Positions 54,078 to 62,400 of a stretch of 64,000 bases of DNA are shown here, one piece after another. The stretch is from Chitinophaga hostae (GTDB taxonomy: Bacteria; Bacteroidota; Bacteroidia; Chitinophagales; Chitinophagaceae), in assembly GCF_018224885.1 (NCBI RefSeq), contig NZ_JAGTXB010000003.1, positions 310,001 to 374,000 on the forward strand. Reading direction: 5' to 3'. The stretch's first letter is position 1. Every line of letters begins with the position of its first letter. A program made the position numbers and the translations under genes. Under the pieces are notes generated by a model. It was not told where the DNA came from. It saw nothing but the letters and a program-made list of their open reading frames with translations, and did no database searches.

Positions 54078-54322
54078 TTAGCTTCTAGCAAAAATGCAGC
54101 GGATTTTTTTCTTGCCCAGGATTAGACTGATTTTGACGATTTTTCAGGATTTTTTCCTTTTTGATTTTTAAAAGATTTTGGAAGATCTAAGCGGATATTT
54201 CGGCCAGGATCTTCCAAAATCTTTTAAAATCTTTTTAATCAAAAAAATAAATCTTGAAAATCATCAAAATCAGTCTAATCCTGGGCAAGAAAAAAATCCG
54301 CTGCATTTCTGCTAAAAGCTAA
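54078..54322. repeat. Long palindromic repeat, copy 2
   Basis: Starts four bases after the dioxygenase stop. TTAGCTTCTAGCAAAAATGC pairs with the right end (54299-54322, reverse complement TTAGCTTTTAGCAGAAATGC), then GCGGATTTTTTTCTTGCCCA, GGATTAGACTGATTTTGACG and so on pair across about 100 bases to an inner stem GGAAGATC/GATCTTCC around a loop starting TAAGCGGATA. Same orientation as copy 1 judged by the loop. AGCTAACAGCTAAAATCTAACAGC-type repeats follow to about 54342. Confidence 0.88.
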
Positions 54323-54342
54323 CAGCTAAAATCTAACAGCTA

Positions 54343-56763
54343 TTAAAATCTATACCCGATCGTCATCCTGAAATTACGCCTGGCCTCCACAATATAGCTA
54401 TAGATACCACCGGCAGCAGGGATGGACGCTGCTGTCAGCAGCTTCTGATCGTTCAGCAGGTTATTTACCAGCAGGGAAACATTATACTTTCCTTTTGCAT
54501 AATTCAAACCGGCATCGGCGCGGAAATAGTTTGGTATATTAGGCTTCGTGGACGTACTGCCAACTACCCTGTCTGCCAGCCACTGTATACCTCCACTCAC
54601 GCCAAATCCATTCAGCCATCCTTTGCTGATTCTATAGTTCAGCCATGCATTAGTGATATGTTTGGCAGTATTGGGCGTAATATTACCCAACGTTTTTGTT
54701 TTAGCGTTCGCCGGCTCTTTCGATATTTTGGAATCCGTGTACGCATAGTTCAGGGTAGCATTCAGCCCCGGTAAAATCTCTCCGTTTACATCTATTTCCA
54801 CTCCCTTGGTTTCTGTTTCGCCCAGCTGCTCCTGTACATCTGCACCGCGACTATCTTTCATATTCAGTGTGATCAGTGAGTTCTGACGCCTGATCCGGTA
54901 AACAGATGCAGAAGTTACCAGCTGGCCATTAAACCACTCCCGTTTAACACCCGCCTCTACATCCACGCCGGTAATAGGTTTAAAGGCGTTTAAATTGGAA
55001 TCCAGGCCGGGCACAGGCACAAAGGATTTATCGAATAATCCGTAAACCGTGGTGTGCTTATCTATCGAATAACTCAGTCCTACACGTGGCGTTACTACAT
55101 TATCTTTCAGTTCTGCGGCCTTTGTTTTACCTACTGTTTCTGCATAAGTGAAACGTGCAGCCAGGGATAAACGCAGCCGGTTATCAAAAAATCCGAGTTC
55201 ATCCTGTATATACGCAGAAGTATAATTTACAACGGAAGCATAGGTAGTAGATCCGGCCCTGGTTCTCACACTCTGGCTCCTGTCTGTTTTAGGAATAGAA
55301 TCAAAAGCAATTCCATACACCGGGTTATATACGTTGAAGGGCACTCCTTTCGGCAATTGCAGGTTAGGCGTCAGCGTTCTGAAATCGCCCCAGAACTTCT
55401 TATTTCCCATATCAATACCCGCCAGTATCCGGTGACGTACAGATCCGGTATATTCCTCCCCTGAAAAGGAGGCCTGGGCAAAACGATTCTCTCCGGCTTC
55501 ATCTGCTACACTGTAATACCGTTTCATATCGCCATTGTCTTCCATACTGGTGGCCCATATGCTGTTAGCCACCATGTTAAAGTTGAAGTAAGCCACCTGC
55601 GCATGCGCTTCCCATTTATCATTCAGCTTATGATCGAAGTAGAGATATATACTGTGATCCCTCAGCTTACCCGGCTCCAGGGAAGGATCTCCATAGAAGA
55701 AATCATTGGAGATATTTTCATCCAGTATTTTCTTTTTGGAGAAGACATAATTCCCGTTAGCCAGGTACTTCGACCCCTGAAACGTATACTCGAGGGTAAC
55801 GGAAGTGCGGTCATCTACCACGTATTTTAATACCGGCGCAAACAGGTAGCGGTTGTTATAGTTGTATTTGGTATAGTAATCCTTTTGCTGGCCGGCAATA
55901 TTTAACCGGTAAAGCAGCTTCCCATCTTTACTCAGTTTCCCGTCAAAATCCAATGCAGCCCTGTAAGTGCTGAAACTACCCATACTGATGGTAGCGGCGC
56001 CTTTTGTATTGCCGGTTGGTTTCTTGGTAACTACATTGTAAAAGCCGCCGGGTTCACCGTTTGCCAGCATAAATCCGGCAGGACCTTTTACAAATTCGAT
56101 ACGCTCAATCATGGCAGCATCTTCTGCTGTGGGACCCCAGCTGGCTTCTATATTCATGCCGTTACGGAAAGCCGGAATTTTAGACCCACGCATCCTGATC
56201 TGTGCATATTGGTTATCCCAATGCCCTACGCGGCTGGCGCCGCTCACGTTACGGGTAATACCGTCCACGATATCAAAAGCCTGTTGATCGGCCATCACGG
56301 TACCGGAAATCACCTGGATATTTTGCGGCACTTCGAGGATAGGCGTTCTTAAACGCAGTGATCCCGAAAGCGTATCATTCTTGTACCGGTTCTTCATACC
56401 ATTAATGGTTACTTCTTTCAGTTGCTTGTCAGATGCTTCCAGCTGCAGGCTCACCTGCACAATCTGGTCTTTCACTACAATCACTTCCTGTGTCAGCGTT
56501 TTATATCCCATCAGCATTACCTGCAGGGTATAATGCCCCGGAAGCATTTTCTTAAACACAAATTCCCCTCTTTCATTGGTGAGTGTTCCCTTGTTTTTCT
56601 CCTTGATCTGAACCGCTACATATGCGGCAGGTGTTCCGTCCGAAGTAATGATCACGCCCTTAATAGCAGATAATGGTTCCGTTGCTGCGGATGCTGTAAC
56701 AGTAAAGAAAAGCGCACACAAAAAGCATATCAGTGCCATGCCCCGGCCGATAAATGAAGACAT
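54343..56763 (-). CDS. TonB-dependent siderophore-type receptor
   Basis: 806 residues with a signal peptide (MSSFIGRGMALICFLCALFF). A regulatory beta domain (IKGVIITSDGTPAAYVAVQI, GEFVFKKMLPGHYTLQVMLM) precedes the plug (VPQNIQVISGTVMADQQAFD, IERIEFVKGPAGFMLANGEP) and a 22-strand barrel ending IGYRF. The plug motifs match ferrichrome/siderophore receptors (FhuA-like) rather than SusC. It imports an iron chelate; no Fur box or synthesis genes are visible nearby. Its 3' end directly meets palindrome copy 2. Confidence 0.92.
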   Translation of the reverse strand: MSSFIGRGMALICFLCALFFTVTASAATEPLSAIKGVIITSDGTPAAYVAVQIKEKNKGTLTNERGEFVFKKMLPGHYTLQVMLMGYKTLTQEVIVVKDQIVQVSLQLEASDKQLKEVTINGMKNRYKNDTLSGSLRLRTPILEVPQNIQVISGTVMADQQAFDIVDGITRNVSGASRVGHWDNQYAQIRMRGSKIPAFRNGMNIEASWGPTAEDAAMIERIEFVKGPAGFMLANGEPGGFYNVVTKKPTGNTKGAATISMGSFSTYRAALDFDGKLSKDGKLLYRLNIAGQQKDYYTKYNYNNRYLFAPVLKYVVDDRTSVTLEYTFQGSKYLANGNYVFSKKKILDENISNDFFYGDPSLEPGKLRDHSIYLYFDHKLNDKWEAHAQVAYFNFNMVANSIWATSMEDNGDMKRYYSVADEAGENRFAQASFSGEEYTGSVRHRILAGIDMGNKKFWGDFRTLTPNLQLPKGVPFNVYNPVYGIAFDSIPKTDRSQSVRTRAGSTTYASVVNYTSAYIQDELGFFDNRLRLSLAARFTYAETVGKTKAAELKDNVVTPRVGLSYSIDKHTTVYGLFDKSFVPVPGLDSNLNAFKPITGVDVEAGVKREWFNGQLVTSASVYRIRRQNSLITLNMKDSRGADVQEQLGETETKGVEIDVNGEILPGLNATLNYAYTDSKISKEPANAKTKTLGNITPNTAKHITNAWLNYRISKGWLNGFGVSGGIQWLADRVVGSTSTKPNIPNYFRADAGLNYAKGKYNVSLLVNNLLNDQKLLTAASIPAAGGIYSYIVEARRNFRMTIGYRF

Positions 56764-56796
56764 ATAGGTTAGTTAAATGCTATGAAAAATCAGCCG

Positions 56797-56804
56797 CAAA
56801 AATA
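56797..56804 (-). promoter_or_regulatory. -7 element TATTTTTG of the siderophore receptor gene
   Basis: On the minus strand TATTTTTG matches TAnnTTTG and lies 33 bases upstream of the ATG at 56763. Confidence 0.55.
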
Positions 56805-56884
56805 CAGGCAGGATGATAAGCGGGTTTTCTGATTCGGGAAAATGGTTTACGCAAAACGGAAAATCATCGTCGCGTTTACAAAAC

Positions 56885-56920
56885 CAAAGAGGCTGTCTCT
56901 TTTTATGGAGACAGCCTCTT
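56885..56920 (-). terminator. Terminator of the ABC permease gene
   Basis: AAAGAGGCTGTCTC and GAGACAGCCTCTTT form a perfect 14-bp stem around an eight-base loop, 20 bases after the permease stop; the minus strand continues GGTTTTG. It separates the permease from the receptor gene. Confidence 0.85.
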
Positions 56921-56940
56921 TACTATTCGGAGAAAATTAT

Positions 56941-59337
56941 CTATTCTGCCCGCAAACTTCTGACAGGATTCGCCATCGCCGCTTTAAACGCATGGAAGCT
57001 TACTGTCATCAGTGCAATTACTACAATCGCGCCACCGGTTAATACAAACACCCATATGCTGATACCAATGTGATAAGCAAAATGATTCAGCCAGCGATCC
57101 ATAATCCACCAGGTAAGCGGGAATGCCACTGCCGCGGCGATCAGCAATAATTTCATAAAATCTCTCGATAACATCCGCACAATACTACTGGTGGAAGCAC
57201 CCAATGTTTTACGCACACCAATTTCTTTTGTGCGCTGGACTGCCGTAAAAGCCGCCAGGCCAAAGAGTCCCAGGCAGGCGATAAACAGTGCCAGCATAGC
57301 AAACATCATAAAAATGGCTTCCTGTTTCTGTTCTCCTGCATATTGTTTTGCAAAATTCTGATCTAAAAAACTGTAACCAAAATTATGATCGGGATCAAAG
57401 GATTTAAATACCTTTTCTATATAGGCTACTGTAGCCGGAATGTTTGTTTTACTCACCTTTACGTACACGTTATCTTCATCACGGGCTTGCGAAGGCATTT
57501 CCAATACCAATGGTGCAATTTTATGTTGCAGTGAATAGATGTGAAAGTCCTTGATAACCCCTACAACTATACGCTCTTCCCTATCAGAGGTATTTACATT
57601 TTTTATCCATTGTACCCGTTTGCCAATTGGCTGATCCCAGTTGAGTGCCTTCACCAGCGTTTCGTTCACCAACACGGAATGATGCGCATCTGCGGCGCCC
57701 GTATCAGAAAAATTACGTCCGCTCAGTAAAGTAATACCCATCGTTTTCAGGTAGTCAGCATCCACCATATAACTTTGGGACATATAGGTAGATGTTGCCA
57801 TGCCGTTTTTTCCTTCAAAGAAAAATCCATGGCCGCCTATATCATTTTTTCCGATGGCATTACTGGCCGCGGATGCCTGCTGTATCTGCGGATTGCGAAG
57901 TAACTGCTCTTTTAGTGCCGGCATCCTGGTGCGCATTTGCTGATCGGGAATATGAAAAGTAAGTACCTGGTCTTTATTAAATCCCAGGTTCTTTTTCATA
58001 ACAAATTGCAGCTGATCATAAGCCACCATGGTGCTGGCGGTTAACACAATTGCTACAATAAACTGAAAAGTAACCAGCCCTTTCCGGAAGCCGGCATGAT
58101 TCCCCATGCCCAGCTTGCCTTTTAAAGCGTTTACAATCCGGAACCCCGACATGAATACCGCCGGGTAAATACCCGCCAGCAAACCTGTTAATACCGACAA
58201 CAGGGTAATCACTCCCAGGGTTTTCGCTACCCCAAACTGCCAGATGGAAACATGCGAATTAGTAAAGGCATTGAACCATGGCAGTGATGCCATCACCAGT
58301 ACCATGGCCAACAGGGCTGAAAAGAACGTAAGCAGCATAGACTCCGTCAGGAACATGCGTGCAATATCCTCCCGGTGCGAGCCCATACTTTTACGAACAC
58401 CTACTTCCTTTACACGGGCCGAAGAACGGGCCGTAGCCAGGTTCATATAGTTGATACAGGCAATCAGCAAGGTCAGCGCCCCTATACAAAGGAAGATGTA
58501 GATATAAAGAATATTGCCGTTGGCAGACATTTCAAAATCCAGGTGGGAATGCAGGTGAATGTCCGCCACAGGTTGCAGCTCCATCTTATAACCGGCGTTT
58601 CCCATTTTTGATTTCAGGTAACGCTCAAAAAACATGGGCAACTTGGTCTCCAGCACTTTTCGCTCTGCACCGGGCTGCAATAACAGGTAGGTATATACGC
58701 TGAAGTCCTGCCAGCCATTTTCATTATAATGAGGTGGCAGCAAGCGTAATGCGCTGAAAGAAAAATGGGAATTGGCCGGCACATCTTCCATCACAGCGGT
58801 TACCTGGTATACCGTACTATCCTCTGTCAGCACGGTTTTTCCTACTGCGTCACCTGCGCCTCCCAGCAGCTTCTCTGCCAGGCTACGTGTAACTACCAGT
58901 GAATTAGGCTGCGACAACGCACTCGTGGCCTCACCTGCCACAAAGGGAAAATCAAAAATGTTAAAAAAAGTGTTGTCCACAAAAAACATGTCTCCCACTT
59001 CCACCTTCTTCTTTCCATATTTCAGGGCAGCCCCTCCCTCCGGATCTATGCGGGTGGTTTGTGCTATTTCCGGGTAGTCTTTCTTTAATGCAGCGGCAAA
59101 AGGCGGAGCGGTAATAGCCAGGTTAAGATCACTGCCCTCTCCCGTGGTCCGGTTCACTACCCTGTAAATGCGGTCGCCCTGGGAATAAAAATTATCGTAG
59201 CTGGTTTCCCGTTGTACATACAACAGCAACAACCAACAGGCCGCAAGGCCAATAGCCAGACCGGCGATATTGATCAATGAGTAATACTTATAACGAACAA
59301 GGTTACGCCAGGCAATAAGGAGATGATTGCGAAACAT
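56941..59337 (-). CDS. MacB/FtsX-type ABC transporter permease
   Basis: 798 residues. Layout: N-terminal membrane helix (YSLINIAGLAIGLAACWLLL), MacB-like periplasmic core, three helices with the FtsX motif SSARVKEVGVRKSMGSHRED, a second core and a second FtsX set with AVQRTKEIGVRKTLGASTSS. This doubled form is typical of Bacteroidota and works with a separate ATPase not present here. Such proteins push substrates or peptides from the periplasm outward, or drive lipoprotein release. Transcribed alone. Confidence 0.92.
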   Translation of the reverse strand: MFRNHLLIAWRNLVRYKYYSLINIAGLAIGLAACWLLLLYVQRETSYDNFYSQGDRIYRVVNRTTGEGSDLNLAITAPPFAAALKKDYPEIAQTTRIDPEGGAALKYGKKKVEVGDMFFVDNTFFNIFDFPFVAGEATSALSQPNSLVVTRSLAEKLLGGAGDAVGKTVLTEDSTVYQVTAVMEDVPANSHFSFSALRLLPPHYNENGWQDFSVYTYLLLQPGAERKVLETKLPMFFERYLKSKMGNAGYKMELQPVADIHLHSHLDFEMSANGNILYIYIFLCIGALTLLIACINYMNLATARSSARVKEVGVRKSMGSHREDIARMFLTESMLLTFFSALLAMVLVMASLPWFNAFTNSHVSIWQFGVAKTLGVITLLSVLTGLLAGIYPAVFMSGFRIVNALKGKLGMGNHAGFRKGLVTFQFIVAIVLTASTMVAYDQLQFVMKKNLGFNKDQVLTFHIPDQQMRTRMPALKEQLLRNPQIQQASAASNAIGKNDIGGHGFFFEGKNGMATSTYMSQSYMVDADYLKTMGITLLSGRNFSDTGAADAHHSVLVNETLVKALNWDQPIGKRVQWIKNVNTSDREERIVVGVIKDFHIYSLQHKIAPLVLEMPSQARDEDNVYVKVSKTNIPATVAYIEKVFKSFDPDHNFGYSFLDQNFAKQYAGEQKQEAIFMMFAMLALFIACLGLFGLAAFTAVQRTKEIGVRKTLGASTSSIVRMLSRDFMKLLLIAAAVAFPLTWWIMDRWLNHFAYHIGISIWVFVLTGGAIVVIALMTVSFHAFKAAMANPVRSLRAE

Positions 59338-59440
59338 CTTAGATGAATTTATTGATGAATCCTACCTCACAAAACTATCTTCCCGAACAGGAAAAGAAAA
59401 AACATGCCACCGCGTGCCATCATTAAATATCAATACAAAA

Positions 59441-59448
59441 CAAATATA
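59441..59448 (-). promoter_or_regulatory. -7 element TATATTTG of the ABC permease gene
   Basis: On the minus strand TATATTTG matches TAnnTTTG and lies about 104 bases upstream of the permease ATG at 59337, giving a leader near 100 bases. Confidence 0.5.
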
Positions 59449-59493
59449 AATAAATTAATAGATGTTCGCTTTTGATACATCTCCTGTACGATA

Positions 59494-62400
59494 TCATGGT
59501 TTCAGCAACGCACCTTCCTGTTGTACACATTTATTTTCAATGCTGATATCAACCGCTTTGAGGATCTCTTCTTTCATTTCTTCCGTTACCCGGCTGTAGC
59601 CAAACATTTTTGCAATAAAAGGCACTGTATCTTCCCGTTGAATAGCCACGGCATCTTTCACCACTTTTTCAAGCGCCACACCAATTTCCTCTGCAGCGAT
59701 ATAGTTGATCTTACGGGCCGTAGCCGGCAACTGGCTGCGATTACGCACCACAGGCGTACTCAATGCTGTATCCCAAAGGAATTGTCCTTTAATCTTTATT
59801 CTCTTACTCGCATCCGAATGACGGACAGCATGCCGTAATATTTCGCGGATACGCGGGCCCACCCGGGTAATTCCGGCGGCTTCCACCATACGCCTGGCCA
59901 GCTCATCGAAGTGCACCGGGCTTTCTACGGTCACTACCTGCTCTATCCAGTTACACAATTTGCCGATCGGGGAAAGATGAAACTCCTGCTCCCTGATTTC
60001 ATCCGGCAGCACCGCTGTTTCATATACCGGCACCTCCTCTTCTGTATCCACTACTGCTTCTCTGGCCAATACCGGAGCTGCTTCTTTCACCATATCTGCC
60101 GCGGCCTGGTCGTCGATCGCCACCGCGGCCCTCGCCTTTTCAATAGCGGCTACCAGGCGGTCCAGTTCCCGCTGTGGATCCCTGAACCAGTCTGTACTCC
60201 ACACCCGGTATATTTTCCAGCCGATAGCTTCCAGTACCTGCTGCCGTAAACGATCCCTGTCACGGGCCGAACGGGCCGAGTGATAAGCCGCCCCATCGCA
60301 CTCTATCCCGATTAAATAACGCCCCGGATTTTCCGCGTCCACAATGGCGAGATCGATATAAAATCCTTTAGACCCCACCTGTTTCCGTACAATATATCCC
60401 AGCGCCTCCAGCTTGGCCGCTACATTCTCTTCGAAAGGACTGTCGGCCGGCAACCCTGTTTCCGCCGTCATATACAGCTTTCCATGCTGCGCGAAGTACA
60501 GGAAATTCTTCAGCGATTGTATCCCATAACTTTTTGTGCGGTTCACATCAATGTCGTCTGCCGTAATATTGGTAAACACTTCACACCTGGTTTTGGCCCG
60601 CGTGATCAGTACATTCAACCTTCTTTCACCGCCTTCATTATTCAGCGGACCGAAAGACATTGCCACATAGCCTTCTTCCGTACGTCCGTAGCCGATAGAA
60701 ATATAGATTACATCACGTTCATCACCCTGCACATTTTCCAGGTTCTTTACAAAAAAGGGCTCGTCCTGGTGCCCGCTGAAAAACGATTCCAGCTCCGGCG
60801 CCTTCCTCCGGCGCAACTCCAGCGCATCACTGATCGCCTGTCGCTGTGAAGTACTGAACGCTACCACCCCTAAACTAAGTCCCGGGTTTTTACGCGCATG
60901 CTCCATTACCGCATCGGCCACTATTTCTGCTTCCTTCGGGTTGGTACGGGTTTTACCACGATCATAGGCAGTATCTTTCAGGTGATGAAACACCAACCCT
61001 TTTCTTTCTTTAGAGCCGGGACTGGGGAAAATCACCAGCCTGTTTTCATAAAATTCATGATTGGATAAGGTAATCAGCGATTCATGCCGGCTCCGGTAAT
61101 GCCAACGCAGCATACGTTGCGGCGCACCCTGTGCATCACACAACCCCAGGATGCTCTGCATATCTGCTGTTACATTTTCTTCATCATCCACTTCTTTTGT
61201 CAGCGAGTCAAAAAAACTGGTAGGCGGCAACTGTTTGTTATCGCCCACTACCACCAGTTGTTTGCCGCGTAAAATGGCGCCCAGCGCTTCGACTGGCTTT
61301 ACCTGGCTGGCTTCATCAAAAATCACGAGATCAAACTCCAGCGTAGCCGGTGGTAAAAAATTTGCGATCGACAAGGGACTCATCATGAATACCGGTTTGA
61401 TGGCCTGTATGGCCAAACCGGCTTCCTGCATCAGTTTGCGGATAGGCATATGACGCGCCTTCTTATTAAATTCGGTGCGCAGCATATTTACCTGGCCGCC
61501 GGCATCTGCTTTCGGCATTTGTTCCCAGTGCTGTAATGCTGCACGGGCACGGTTATACTGTAAGTTCAGCACATCTAACTTTCTGAACTGCTGTACCATT
61601 TCCTCGTGGCCGCCGCGCTCAAATTTGCGCAGTGCAGGTTGCGACTTCACAGCTGTTTCCACCAGGTACTCATACCATGTTTTCAGTAATGCTGTTTTCA
61701 ATAGCAAATGTGCGCCGTCCCAGTCTTTCACAGGTGTAATGAGGCATTCCAGGTTTTCCTGTATAGCCGTATCCGTTATATTATTCCAGGAAATAAGGTG
61801 ATGTATTTCCGGTAATTTCTCTATCCATGTTTGCAGTACGGCCTGTTGTTGTGCAAACAACACCGGGTAATACTGGCTGTTCATTTCCAGTTTTTGTAAG
61901 ACGGCCATGCTGCGTTGCTGCTGTTCCTCCGATAAGCGGAACAATTGTTCTTTATCCGCCAGCGCCCCCGCAGCATCACGGGAGGCTTGCAGATAAGCGG
62001 CTACTGCTGCAGGAAGCGTACCTGCCGCAATACGTTTATGCATCTCCGTGAGATAGGCGGTAGCTGTCTGTAACGCTTCCCAGTCGGTGTGTGATTTCTG
62101 CCAGCGGCTGCCAAACAGGGTGCTGCCCAGCGCAGCATGTTCTTTCAACAACACATCCTGTCTCCTGAACTCCATGATGGCTTCTACATATTGCAACTTC
62201 TCCCCGTTATCGCCGGGCAGCGGCTGTTTGCACAATGCGGCCAGCTGCCGGTTACTGCGTTTATAGGCGCCTATCAGGAATTTATACCATTTTTCGCCAT
62301 GTGCCAGCAGATCCTGCCGGATCTCCATCACATTTTGCTCCCAGGCTTCAGGAATAAAAATGTCGTGGTATTGTTGTTGTACGGCAGTAGCTGCTATACC

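Noticed and set aside
52002..54322. CRISPR array or insertion sequence
   Set aside because: The repeats are two large palindromes without regular spacers, and no cas gene or transposase is present.
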